Source: JBCDJI01 sp964351865 | GTDB taxonomy: Bacteria > Verrucomicrobiota > Verrucomicrobiia > Methylacidiphilales > JBCBYL01 | Direction of reading: 5' to 3' | Assembly (NCBI GenBank): GCA_964351865.1 | Contig: CAYGPJ010000021.1 | Span: forward strand, 6,103-70,102 | Length of the DNA: 64,000 nt | Shown here: one piece after another, positions 16,732 to 25,005 of the stretch | Layout: each line of letters opens with the position of its first letter | How positions within the stretch are numbered: the first letter of the stretch is position 1 | The notes under the pieces: generated by a model | The model's input: only the letters and a program-made list of their open reading frames with translations | Database searches by the model: none | Told to the model about the DNA's origin: nothing | Made by a program: the position numbers and the translations under genes

Positions 16732-18357
16732 ATGCAGGTGAATCCGTGGAATGACTTGGGTGACCCCACCGGGCCTGTTCGGGTTCAATCAGAACGGCAG
16801 AGTGTGGACCACGGCATTTTGCTGCAGCGCCTCAAGTTCCTTTCCCACGACATCGACGGTGCCCCCCTCTGGGTTTGTGCCCTCTACGGCCGGCCTGCCT
16901 CCTGCCCCGAACCCGTGCCCGGTCTACTCCATATTCACGGTGGTCATCAGACTGTCAGCATCGAGGAAGTCCGATATTTTGCAGCCCGTGGATACGCGGT
17001 TCTGAGCTTTGACTGGCTGGGGCCCACCCGCACCCGTTCCGAAAAATTCACCACCGTCTTTCCGGAACACATTCCTGACATCAGAAATCGGAACGTTCCC
17101 CCGGAACACGCCCGTGTGCGGCACGTTACCTGGGCGGCCCGACGTGCTCTCACCTTTCTGCAACAACAGCCCGAGGTGGATGCCGCACGCCTTGGGGTTT
17201 ACGGGATCAGTTGGGGCGGACTGATCACCTGGCTGGTGAATGGAACCGACGATCGTGTTCAGGCCGCGATTCCTCTCTACGGATGCGGCGTGCATGATCC
17301 TCTCAATGATCACCGTGAATGGGATGAGCGCTATCAACCGGCACGATACGCCGGAACCCAACACGGTGACGTGCTGCATCTCAACGGTTCGAATGATTTC
17401 TTCGGCCGCTGGGAAAATCTGGAATCTTTCTGGGATGATATGCCCGAGACCATAGAAAAACGCCTCGCCTTTTCTCCCAACGAGGATCACGGCATTGAAA
17501 ATAAACTCAAAATCACCGCACACCGCTGGTTTGACTGGAAACTCAAAAATAGCAAACCGCTGCCCAAGGCTCCTGAACTGGAATTAGAGCTCGAAGACGG
17601 CGGCTTGTGGTGTGAGGTTTTTGCTCCCGATGCGGCTCAGATTCGAATCTATTACGCCGTCACTGCCGACGGAACCCGTCCGAATACCTATTGGTATAGC
17701 GGCCCGTGGGGACCGGCGCATAAAGACTTCTTTTCCGCTAAATGGCGACTACCCATCGGCTCCAGGCGGGCATCCATTTATGCCGAAGCCAATTATGAAG
17801 ACGGCACCTCACTTTCCACCTTGCCGCAGGATCTCTTTGAAAAAGTCGGAACCATCGCACTGGATTCCGTGGACGAATCCATCTGGTACCATCCGCAAAT
17901 GGGTAAAATTCCATTTTATACCCGTTGGACTTTCCGCGGCGGGGGACTGGTGCCGGGCAAAGGTTTTATGCGCGCTCGCAAAAGCCTCGCCGACGGACGA
18001 CTCTGCCTGGTGCAGGACCACTATGACGGGAAAAACGGTTTCGAAGCGATTCTGCGTCGCCCCGCCTGCCCCGTGGTCGGCCGAGGTGAAGGTCAAGTGC
18101 TAGCGCTTGAATGCTATTGTCCCACCGCAGCCACGCTGACACTGACCGGGTCAGCGGCCACCGGCCACCGCTCATTCGATGAACAGAAACTGGGCTCGCT
18201 CAGCCTGAAGATTCAGGCCGACTCGAAATGGCAAACGATCAAGATTAAGCCTTCCGACTGGAAGTCTTTTAACTTTCGCCAACTGCGCCAACTGATGATT
18301 CAACTGCAGTCAGAAATTTCCTCGCCCGTGGAAATTGGCCGGATCTTTACCGAGTAA
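16732..18357 (+). CDS. Alpha/beta hydrolase, acetyl-xylan-esterase or dienelactone-hydrolase-like, with C-terminal beta-rich region
   Basis: The 541-residue product has an alpha/beta hydrolase domain (about 30-285) with the oxyanion segment HIHGGHQTV and the nucleophile elbow GISWGG (Ser160). A plausible acid is in LNGSNDFFGRW and the base His in SPNEDHGI. The rest is beta-rich, with TRWTFRGGGLVPGKGF and repeated strands resembling carbohydrate-binding folds. No signal peptide is visible, so it appears cytoplasmic. The substrate, likely an esterified carbohydrate, is an inference. It stands alone between intergenic repeats. Confidence 0.75.
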   Translation: MQVNPWNDLGDPTGPVRVQSERQSVDHGILLQRLKFLSHDIDGAPLWVCALYGRPASCPEPVPGLLHIHGGHQTVSIEEVRYFAARGYAVLSFDWLGPTRTRSEKFTTVFPEHIPDIRNRNVPPEHARVRHVTWAARRALTFLQQQPEVDAARLGVYGISWGGLITWLVNGTDDRVQAAIPLYGCGVHDPLNDHREWDERYQPARYAGTQHGDVLHLNGSNDFFGRWENLESFWDDMPETIEKRLAFSPNEDHGIENKLKITAHRWFDWKLKNSKPLPKAPELELELEDGGLWCEVFAPDAAQIRIYYAVTADGTRPNTYWYSGPWGPAHKDFFSAKWRLPIGSRRASIYAEANYEDGTSLSTLPQDLFEKVGTIALDSVDESIWYHPQMGKIPFYTRWTFRGGGLVPGKGFMRARKSLADGRLCLVQDHYDGKNGFEAILRRPACPVVGRGEGQVLALECYCPTAATLTLTGSAATGHRSFDEQKLGSLSLKIQADSKWQTIKIKPSDWKSFNFRQLRQLMIQLQSEISSPVEIGRIFTE

Positions 18358-18451
18358 GTTCGAATTAAAATGATTTGCCCGACAGTATGAGTTAAAACCA
18401 AACGGTACCGATGAAATTGGAGTAGTTTTATCCATAATGGATTGTGCGGGT

Positions 18452-18601
18452 TAGAGCGTTTTCGAGTCATGTTCTCACACTGATTCAGGTGGCCCACGAT
18501 AGGGGACGGAGTAATATTTTCCGTGCAAGCGGTATTGGTCCCTTGAAAAACAGAATGGCAGGAAAAAATTACTCCGTCCCCTATCGTTCAACGCTTTAAT
18601 G
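18452..18601. repeat. Palindromic MITE-like element, GGGGACGGAGTAAT family, copy 2
   Basis: Outer ends TTAGAGCGTTTTCGA and GTTCAACGCTTTAA form short terminal inverted repeats (TTARAGCGTT). The core at 18496-18587 has ATAGGGGACGGAGTAAT and its complement. The spacer is inverted relative to the copies at 4674 and 62824. The flank GTGGCCCACG is shared by all three. Confidence 0.75.
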
Positions 18602-18645
18602 TAACGGGAGTCTCAGCCGCTCTGTCACGCCGAGGGAAGAAAGCT

Positions 18646-18674
18646 GCCAAGCGGCTGGGGACAGCCGCTGCTAC
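18646..18674 (-). repeat. REP, GTAGCAGCGGCTGTCC type
   Basis: On the minus strand it reads GTAGCAGCGGCTGTCCCCAG and then CCGC; the AGCGGCTG and CAGCCGC parts pair into a hairpin. The 5' GTAG again fits RAYT-type REPs, but the stem sequence is different from the GATTGCATC class. Confidence 0.5.
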
Positions 18675-18750
18675 AACTATCGTACCCACGCAAGTTGCCT
18701 ACAACTACATTTGCTTACTCAAATGGATTTGGTATCATCGGTTTGAAACC

Positions 18751-19977
18751 TCATTTCACCGCTGCCATACCAGCCAGGAAACCAGTGGTCCATGCCGCTT
18801 GAAAATTAAATCCCCCAGTCACCCCATCGATATCCAGAATCTCTCCAGCAAAATATAGTCCGGGACAACATTTACTTTCCATCGTCCGGAAATCCACTTC
18901 TTTAGTCGGCACGCCACCACAGGTCACGAATTCGTCTTTGTTGATACTTTTGCCCTGAATCTGAAAACGACCTCGCTGCAACTGACTGACCAGCGACTCT
19001 TTTTCACTGTTCTTTAATTCCAGCCATTTACGTTCCGACGGGATACCGGACGCCTCGACCAAACGCTCCCATAATCGCATCGTAGTCCCGAACAGGGCTC
19101 GGTTTTTGATCAATTTCTTCCCGTTGTCGTTTCGCTGTTGCTGCAGCGTATCGATCACCTGCTGCTCGGCCACTCCACCGGTCCAGTCCACCAGAATCTC
19201 CCCCGTGTAATCTGCTTCAGCAAAATCCCGTGCCGCCCAAGCAGATAATTTCAATACTGCGGGCCCGCTAAATCCCTCATGCGTGATCAGCAGTGGCCCC
19301 GACTGAATATATTTTTCGCGCGTGCCTGAATACGTTACCATGACTGATTCTTTGGACACACCGGCCATCCCCTCCAGTCGATGATCTTTCGTTCGCAAAC
19401 TAAAGAGTGATGGCACCGCTGGAATCGGGTGATGCCCCAGAGCTTCGGCCAGCTTGGCCACTTTCCCGGCACGAGTCCCCCCCGCGGCCAGCACCAGTCG
19501 ATCCGCTTGCAGGCTACCACCATCGGAAAGGATTAGATTAAACCCTGAGCCTCCAACCAATCGCTGCACTTCCAACACCCCGCATTTTCGCCGGGTTTCC
19601 ACCCCCGCCGCTTTGGCTGCCCGCAACAGACAATCCACGATCGTCTGGGAATCATCGCTGACGGGAAACATGCGGCCATCCGCTTCCACCTTCAGCTTCA
19701 CTCCGTGCGCTTCAAACCATGCAATGGTGTCCGCCGGTTGCCAGCGATGAAAGGGCCCAATCAGTTCTTTGTGTCCGCGCGGATAAAACGACACTAACCG
19801 CTTCGGATCCAGACAATCATGCGTCACATTACAACGGCCACCCCCGGATATACTGACTTTGTGAAGCACGCGATCCGACTGCTCCAAAATAATGACCCGC
19901 GCAGTGGGAGCCGCCGCAGCCGCCGTAATCGCCGCAAAATACCCGGCGGCGCCCCCCCCGACCACCACCAGATTCAC
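18751..19977 (-). CDS. HI0933/BaiN-type FAD-dependent oxidoreductase
   Basis: The 408-residue protein has the FAD-binding Rossmann motif VVVGGGAAGYFAA at its N-terminus. Family signatures are KVSISGGGRCNVTH, LAAGGTRAGK and the C-terminal GLYFAGEILDIDGVTGGFNFQAAW with the second dinucleotide site. Members are common but mostly of unassigned substrate; BaiN acts in bile-acid dehydroxylation, and that role should not be assumed here. It starts at a GTG at 19977 that shares one base with the miaA stop, with GGAGG just upstream, so the two are translationally coupled. Confidence 0.85.
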   Translation of the reverse strand: MNLVVVGGGAAGYFAAITAAAAAPTARVIILEQSDRVLHKVSISGGGRCNVTHDCLDPKRLVSFYPRGHKELIGPFHRWQPADTIAWFEAHGVKLKVEADGRMFPVSDDSQTIVDCLLRAAKAAGVETRRKCGVLEVQRLVGGSGFNLILSDGGSLQADRLVLAAGGTRAGKVAKLAEALGHHPIPAVPSLFSLRTKDHRLEGMAGVSKESVMVTYSGTREKYIQSGPLLITHEGFSGPAVLKLSAWAARDFAEADYTGEILVDWTGGVAEQQVIDTLQQQRNDNGKKLIKNRALFGTTMRLWERLVEASGIPSERKWLELKNSEKESLVSQLQRGRFQIQGKSINKDEFVTCGGVPTKEVDFRTMESKCCPGLYFAGEILDIDGVTGGFNFQAAWTTGFLAGMAAVK

Positions 19978-20885
19978 TAAACCCCTCCTGCCATTTTAAG
20001 AATTTGGGCTGCGGGATTTACCTCGGCGTCGACTTCTATCGTAATCACCCCCTCCTGCTTACGAAACCACGTCCGCTGCCGACGGGCATACTGCCAGGTC
20101 TGTTTTTGGATTTCTGCTGTGCATTCCGGCAGCGACAGTTTTCCCCGCACACTATTCAACACGTGATGGTATCCGATCGCACGGGCCGACTGGGCATTTT
20201 CCCAGCCGTGTCGCTGCACCAACTGACGCACCTCTTCCTGCCAGCCACTTGCCAACATGGCCGTCACGCGATGATTGATACGTTCCCTTAGCTGCTCGGG
20301 ATCCGGACACAGATAAAACACTTTAGCGCCGGCCAATGGCCCCGGTGTGCGTTGTTGCTGCCACTCCGACATCGGCTGGCCGGTTGCCATATAGACTCCC
20401 AACGCCCGAATCATCCGGCGCGGATTTTCGAGGTCCGCTCGCTCGCTCCAGACCGGATCAATCCGTTGAATTTCTTCACGTAATGATTCTGTGCTGCGTG
20501 CACTGAGCTGCTCTTGAATCGATTTTGGTGTCGGTGGTGCCGGAGTTAGCCCGTCCAGTAAAGCCGATACATATAAGCCCGTGCCCCCGGCCCAGATGAT
20601 CGGCTGGTCGGTTGCCTCAACTAAGCTAGTCGCAGCCCGCAGGTAATCAGCGACTGAAAACTCCTGAACCGGTTCCACCAGGTCGATTAAGTGATGCGGC
20701 ACTCCCTGCATTTCGGTTGCGGAAACTTTACCGGTTCCGATGTTCAATCCACGATATACCTGAAAGGCATCCACTGAGGCTACGGTCCCACCAACCTGCC
20801 GAGCCAACTCGATAGCCAGTGCTGATTTCCCAGACGCCGTCGGCCCGACAATAATGATATGCTTATCCAAAATATTTGAAGCCAT
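19977..20885 (-). CDS. miaA: tRNA dimethylallyltransferase
   Basis: MiaA adds a dimethylallyl group to A37 of tRNAs that read UNN codons. The product has 302 residues, with P-loop GPTASGKSALAIELA, the VDAFQVYRGLNIGTGK substrate region, GGTGLYVSALLDGL and a C-terminal ARRQRTWFRKQ. The start is the ATG at 20885 (MASNILDKHIIIVG); the longer frame to 21155 overlaps the helicase gene and is a shadow. It lies 22 bases after the helicase gene and is fused by one base to the flavoprotein gene. Confidence 0.95.
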   Translation of the reverse strand: MASNILDKHIIIVGPTASGKSALAIELARQVGGTVASVDAFQVYRGLNIGTGKVSATEMQGVPHHLIDLVEPVQEFSVADYLRAATSLVEATDQPIIWAGGTGLYVSALLDGLTPAPPTPKSIQEQLSARSTESLREEIQRIDPVWSERADLENPRRMIRALGVYMATGQPMSEWQQQRTPGPLAGAKVFYLCPDPEQLRERINHRVTAMLASGWQEEVRQLVQRHGWENAQSARAIGYHHVLNSVRGKLSLPECTAEIQKQTWQYARRQRTWFRKQEGVITIEVDAEVNPAAQILKMAGGV

Positions 20886-20907
20886 TCGTGCTGATTTTTT
20901 TTCGACC

Positions 20908-22890
20908 CTAGAAATCATCCCAGGCAGATTCCTCACTGATCTTCCATGACTCATAGAAGGCCGCCGGAATCTCCTCCAGAAAGCGCGATGGTTGTTGCCA
21001 GACATCCCCATAACCGCCGCGAGTCGTGTTGACCTGCGGGTAAACCAGATAGAGTTCATCCTGGGCCCGCGTAACCGCAACGTAGAACAACCGGCGCTCC
21101 TCCTCTTCGCCTTCATCGCTTTCCAGCGAGCGCGAAGACGGGAACATCCCGTCACACAGCATCAGCACGAATACTGATTTCCATTCCAACCCCTTGGCCT
21201 GATGAATCGAACTGAGAATCAGCTTATCCTCCTCTTCATCGCCAGCCGCATCTGCTTGATGATCCAGATTACTCATCAACGACAATTGACCCAGGAATTC
21301 TTCCATGTTCGGAAATGATTCTGCAAAGGACTGCAACTGCCGCAGATCATCCAGGCGGCTCACATAATTCGGAAATTTCGCTTTGAGGAATTCCTCATAA
21401 ACGGCATCCATCACCTGCTGAATTAACTGGTCGGGCGAGGTGTTTTCCAATTGATCCACTAGCTGCCGGTGCGTTTCCCCCCATTGATCCCAGACGACTT
21501 GGCATTTGGAAGGCACTTTAATCTCTGCCCAGGGCTCGTGTGAACTGACGCCATGCCACATCCGGTGCGCCGTGCTGGCACCCACGCCGGGCAACATCAG
21601 CGCCACCCGTTTGAATGAAATCTCATCTTCCTGATTGACCGCAAAGCGCAGAAAGGCGGAAACATCTTTGACATGCGCCTGCTGGAAAAACGGCAAGCCG
21701 GAAGTGATGCGAAACGGGATCTTGCGCTTAGTCAGCTCCATCTGCAATTCCATCGAATGAAAGTGGGAGCGGTAGAGCACGGCAATTTCTGCGAGGTCCT
21801 GCCCGCCGTCATGCAATTCCAAGACCCGTTGCGCAATAAATTTGGCTTGCTGCCGCGATTCATGAACCGAGACCCTGGCAGGCTTTTCTGCCGACGGCTT
21901 AAACGCTTTCAACTCTTTGGGAAACTGGCGGGTGTTATTGGAAATCGATTCATTGGCCAGCGCCAGAATTTCCGGTGTGCTGCGATAATTCGTTTCAATC
22001 TTCACGACTTCCGTGCCTGCATGCCGTTCCGGAAAATCGATAATGTTTTCAAAATTCGCCCCGCGCCAGGAATAGATGCTCTGGGCATCATCCCCCACCA
22101 CCATCAGTCGATGATGGGCGTCGGCCAGAATATCCACTAATTCCGCCTGGATCACGTTAGTATCCTGATACTCATCCACCAGAATGTGCCGGAAGCGATT
22201 CTGGTAGCGATCCAGCAATTCTTCATCCTGCTGCAGCAGTCGCAGGCTGAGGATCAGCAAATCATCGTAATCCACGGCATTACTGGCTCGTTTGCGTTCC
22301 TGATAAAGTTCCCCTAGCGAGTGAATATCATCTGCCAGCTCAAGAAAGTAGGGATACTGCGCATCGATGATGTCTTTGATCTCACACTGCGTATTGGCGG
22401 ACATGCTGATGATCGATTGGATCACTTCCGCCTTGGGGTATTTGACCTCCCTGGTTTTAAAGCTGCCATCTGCCAGGCAGGCTTTGATCAGATCTTTGGA
22501 ATCTTCCTGATCGAAGATGGTAAAATTTTTCTTTAACCCGATTCGGTCGCCGTTGCGCCTGAGAATACGGTGCCCGACATGATGAAATGTCCCTCCCCAC
22601 ATACGGGAAAAGTCATGCGGCACCAGATCCTCCACCCGGCGCATCATTTCTTTGGCTGCCTTGTTGGTGAAGGTCAGCAGCAGGATGTTTTCCGGCGAGA
22701 CCCCGTGCTCGACCAGATAGGCCACGCGATAAGTCAGGGTGCGGGTTTTCCCGCTACCGGCCCCGGCAATCACCAGCATCGGCCCCGGCTTCGAGGATAC
22801 CGCCCGATATTGCTCCGCATTCAATTCCGCCTCATAATTAATCTGAGGCGTATGCGTATCGGAAGGCTTAAGCTGATATTCCCGACTCAT
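20908..22890 (-). CDS. UvrD/PcrA/Rep-family ATP-dependent DNA helicase
   Basis: The SF1A helicase has about 660 residues: LNAEQYRAV (Q-motif), Walker A AGAGSGKTRTLTYRVAYLV, TFTNKAA, motif II LVDEYQDTN, motif III GDDAQSIYSWRGA, motif IV ETNYRS, motif V SSIHQAKGLEWKSVFV and motif VI LFYVAVTRA. It lacks the long C-terminal RecB-type nuclease domain. The ATG at 22890 (MSREYQLK) is taken as start; a TTG at 22917, overlapping the hisA stop, would add nine residues. It is second in a four-gene minus-strand run, and which UvrD-clade role it plays cannot be told. Confidence 0.92.
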   Translation of the reverse strand: MSREYQLKPSDTHTPQINYEAELNAEQYRAVSSKPGPMLVIAGAGSGKTRTLTYRVAYLVEHGVSPENILLLTFTNKAAKEMMRRVEDLVPHDFSRMWGGTFHHVGHRILRRNGDRIGLKKNFTIFDQEDSKDLIKACLADGSFKTREVKYPKAEVIQSIISMSANTQCEIKDIIDAQYPYFLELADDIHSLGELYQERKRASNAVDYDDLLILSLRLLQQDEELLDRYQNRFRHILVDEYQDTNVIQAELVDILADAHHRLMVVGDDAQSIYSWRGANFENIIDFPERHAGTEVVKIETNYRSTPEILALANESISNNTRQFPKELKAFKPSAEKPARVSVHESRQQAKFIAQRVLELHDGGQDLAEIAVLYRSHFHSMELQMELTKRKIPFRITSGLPFFQQAHVKDVSAFLRFAVNQEDEISFKRVALMLPGVGASTAHRMWHGVSSHEPWAEIKVPSKCQVVWDQWGETHRQLVDQLENTSPDQLIQQVMDAVYEEFLKAKFPNYVSRLDDLRQLQSFAESFPNMEEFLGQLSLMSNLDHQADAAGDEEEDKLILSSIHQAKGLEWKSVFVLMLCDGMFPSSRSLESDEGEEEERRLFYVAVTRAQDELYLVYPQVNTTRGGYGDVWQQPSRFLEEIPAAFYESWKISEESAWDDF

Positions 22891-22913
22891 CTTCGTCTTT
22901 AAAAGTATTTCAT

Positions 22914-23657
22914 TCAAGCGGGCAGCCGACTGGCCGCAGCTTTCAGATCCAATTTATTATCGTAAAGCGCCTTGCCGATGATCACGCCGTATAGGTTTTC
23001 GATCTGATCCAGGTTCATCACATCGTTCAGACATCCCACGCCACCAGAGGCAACCAGTTGTGGCACCGCAGCCTGCTCCAGCATTTCGCGTTGGGCCGTG
23101 AGATTGGGTCCGGTGAACATGCCGTCGGTGGCGATATCAGTGTAGATAATCGTCTGCACGCCCAGACCGATCACCGCTTTGGCCAATTCAACCGCCTGCC
23201 ACTCCGAGACGTTCACCCAGCCGTCGGTAGCGACCATACCATCTTTGGCATCAATCCCCACCGCAATTCGCTCTGATCCGAATTCCCGCACCAGTTCGCC
23301 GATAAATTCCAGTGACTGACAGGCTTTGCTACCGACAATCACGCGGGAAATTCCTGCCGCAAAGGCATTTTCGGCCGCTTGCGCCGAGCGGATACCCCCA
23401 CCTAATTCGCAAGGAATGGTGATTGCCTGACAGATAGCCCGAACCGATTCCAGATTCTTCTGCTCGCCGGTAAAAGCGGCATCCAGATCCACCACGTGCA
23501 GGTAGTCACCACCTTCCGCTTGCCAGCGGGCAGCCATTTTTTCAGGTTCCGTGCTGTAAACCGTCTTGCGCTCCGCCTTTCCCTGTTCCAGGCGCACAGC
23601 CTCGCCACTCATTAAATCAATTGCTGGTAATAAAATCACCCAGCCACTCAACACCAT
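22914..23657 (-). CDS. hisA: Phosphoribosyl-formimino-AICAR ribotide isomerase
   Basis: HisA performs the fourth step of histidine synthesis, an Amadori rearrangement on a TIM barrel. The 247-residue product has the catalytic LLPAIDLMSG near the N-terminus, HVVDLDAAF, CELGGGIRS, the second catalytic VGIDAKDG, TDIATDGMFTGPN and ASGGVG. No other his genes are nearby, so it is separated from the rest of the pathway. It heads a minus-strand run with the helicase, miaA and the flavoprotein. Confidence 0.95.
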   Translation of the reverse strand: MVLSGWVILLPAIDLMSGEAVRLEQGKAERKTVYSTEPEKMAARWQAEGGDYLHVVDLDAAFTGEQKNLESVRAICQAITIPCELGGGIRSAQAAENAFAAGISRVIVGSKACQSLEFIGELVREFGSERIAVGIDAKDGMVATDGWVNVSEWQAVELAKAVIGLGVQTIIYTDIATDGMFTGPNLTAQREMLEQAAVPQLVASGGVGCLNDVMNLDQIENLYGVIIGKALYDNKLDLKAAASRLPA

Positions 23658-23735
23658 TTCCGGCCACTGCGCAACCCGTGCTTTTCATCAAGTATCTTAG
23701 GATCTTATCGTGACACCCGATAGCTAAGCCGTTAA

Positions 23736-24022
23736 GTCCGGGCGGGTGTGATTAAGTTTGGTAGCAGCGCAGTAAAGGGACAAACAGATCTAAAGGGACG
23801 TAAGGCCTGATAAGCGATGGCGCCATCATAGGGGACGGAGGTAAATATCGAAGAAATTTACCTCCGTCCCCTATGATTCACCGCGTGTCATGTCAATATC
23901 AGTGGCAGATCAAGTTCCTCTCATTCCCTCAGTTTAGACCTCTGCTACTACTATCCAACTTCATCCGAGTGTGCCCTTTTCACTTTCCCCTGCTACCAAA
24001 CTTAATTACACCCAGTCCGGGC
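23736..24022. mobile_element. MITE-like element, about 290 bp, with nested GGGGACGGAGGTAAAT palindrome
   Basis: Left end GTCCGGGCGGGTGTGATTAA plus GTTTGGTAGCAG mirrors right end CTGCTACCAAACTTAATTAC plus ACCCAGTCCGGG, giving terminal inverted repeats of about 32 bases. Inside is the palindrome at 23825-23878. The right part (23959-23997, CTTCATCCGAGTGTGCCC and onwards) recurs inverted at the window end (63961-64000). There is no ORF, so it is non-autonomous. Confidence 0.7.
23825..23878. repeat. GGGGACGGAGGTAAAT palindrome, copy 4
   Basis: ATCATAGGGGACGGAGGTAA and its complement form a long hairpin with a short loop. It shares the AGGGGACGGAG core with the three larger elements but has GTAAAT instead of TAAT. 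It is nested in the MITE-like element. Confidence 0.75.
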
Positions 24023-24076
24023 AGCGTTAGTTTTTACCTCTTGACGATCCGACTCATTACGGACAGAACAAAGGGA

Positions 24077-24352
24077 ATGAAACCTATTGAAGTTTATATC
24101 ACGAGTGCTTTGGGCGGGCTCTCCATTCTGCTCGTTATCGCACTGATCACCATCAGTCAGGCCAATCAGAGCATCACCCAAGGCTTGCAAGCTCAGCAGA
24201 ATATCATTAATCAGGGCCGGGTTGGCGAACAGGTGGGACAAGCGGTATTGCGCGATATGGCAGCGCTCTCCGTGCAAAACAGCAAAATTAAAGACTTACT
24301 GGCTCGCAACGGATTTAACGTCACTCAGAACCCCGCCCCACAGGGTAACTAA
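24077..24352 (+). CDS. Small membrane-anchored protein of unknown function
   Basis: The 91-residue product has a single N-terminal membrane segment (YITSALGGLSILLVIALITISQ) followed by a Gln/Asn-rich helical region. The ATG at 24077 has AAGGG just upstream and follows the MITE-like element by 55 bases. It is 2 bases from the next small membrane protein gene and upstream of a ferredoxin and a flavoprotein reductase, so it may be a membrane partner of that module. No family is recognised. Confidence 0.7.
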   Translation: MKPIEVYITSALGGLSILLVIALITISQANQSITQGLQAQQNIINQGRVGEQVGQAVLRDMAALSVQNSKIKDLLARNGFNVTQNPAPQGN

Positions 24353-24354
24353 TC

Positions 24355-24648
24355 ATGGAAAACTCATCTACATCCCCTTCAAGTCCGTTTATTCCGGTTT
24401 TATTGCTCAGCATCTCCATCGTGCTGCTGCTGATCTGGCAGTTTATCATCGCATGGAATACCCGCGGTAACCTCAGAACTCAGTTCGAGCAGCGTAAACC
24501 GCTGGTGACCCAATCAGAACTGGTCCAGGGAAACGTCCAAAAGCTGGTCAACGACCTGTTGGATCTCTCCACCACCGATGCCGACGCCAAAAAAGTCGTC
24601 GATAAATACAACATTCGTCGCAATGCTCCAGCTGCTGCGACTGAATAA
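24355..24648 (+). CDS. Small membrane-anchored protein of unknown function
   Basis: The 97-residue product has a Ser/Pro-rich start, one membrane segment (PFIPVLLLSISIVLLLIWQFIIAW) and a helical soluble tail with QSELVQGNVQKLVNDLLDLS. It resembles the preceding gene product in size and layout, and only 2 bases separate them, suggesting a paired pair of membrane proteins. No family is recognised. The short gap to the ferredoxin gene (50 bases) supports one transcript. Confidence 0.7.
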   Translation: MENSSTSPSSPFIPVLLLSISIVLLLIWQFIIAWNTRGNLRTQFEQRKPLVTQSELVQGNVQKLVNDLLDLSTTDADAKKVVDKYNIRRNAPAAATE

Positions 24649-24698
24649 ACCCCAAATTATTGCTTGATAATCAACAATTAAAAAGGAAACTCACCACT

Positions 24699-24929
24699 AT
24701 GGCAGATCCAGAAAACAAACTCCCAGAAAACGTTCCCGGTAAATGGTATGTCGATGACACATGCACTCCTTGTCATGTCTGTCTCGATGAAGCCCCTACC
24801 TTACTGAAATACAACGACGATGAAACCTACGTGTATTTCTTCAAGCAGCCAGCGACTCCAGAAGAAGAAGAAGCTGCAGAAGCTGCATTAGAAATCTGCC
24901 CGACTGGCAGCATTGGAAACGACGCTTAA
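24699..24929 (+). CDS. 4Fe-4S ferredoxin
   Basis: The 76-residue acidic protein has the cluster ligands CTPCHVC (C-x2-C-x2-C) at about residues 22-28 and a distant CPTGSI Cys-Pro near the C-terminus. This gives a single-cluster ferredoxin with an acidic helix (EEEEAAEAALE) between. It is a soluble one-electron carrier. The ATG at 24699 has AAAAGGAAA upstream; the longer frame from 24660 is less likely. It lies just before a FAD/NADPH reductase gene, its probable electron partner. Confidence 0.88.
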   Translation: MADPENKLPENVPGKWYVDDTCTPCHVCLDEAPTLLKYNDDETYVYFFKQPATPEEEEAAEAALEICPTGSIGNDA

Positions 24930-24930
24930 T

Positions 24931-24952
24931 TGTTGAGTCCAGCGACTCAACA
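24931..24952 (+). promoter_or_regulatory. Hairpin between ferredoxin and reductase genes
   Basis: TGTTGAGTC and GACTCAACA pair in a 9-bp stem with a 4-base loop immediately after the ferredoxin stop. There is no T-run, so it is more likely an mRNA-stability or processing hairpin than a full terminator. Confidence 0.4.
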
Positions 24953-25005
24953 TTAACGTCACCCTCAAAACAACCTTCACTGGCTTAACCCAGAAAACCA
25001 GAACT

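Larger units (their letters stand above)
18358..18750. other. Repeat-filled intergenic stretch
   Basis: No gene is visible. It holds a full copy of the GGGGACGGAGTAAT element (18452-18601) and a separate REP (18646-18674). The remainder, up to the 3' end of the HI0933-type gene, shows nothing recognisable. Confidence 0.6.
23658..24076. other. Intergenic stretch holding a MITE-like element
   Basis: No gene is supported. An open frame beginning at 23873 reads through the repeat into the next gene and is an artefact. The space is nearly filled by the element at 23736-24022. Confidence 0.6.

Noticed and set aside
23873..24076. N-terminal extension of the small membrane protein at 24077
   Set aside because: The extension is encoded by the MITE-like element and its palindrome; the ATG at 24077 has a proper ribosome binding site.
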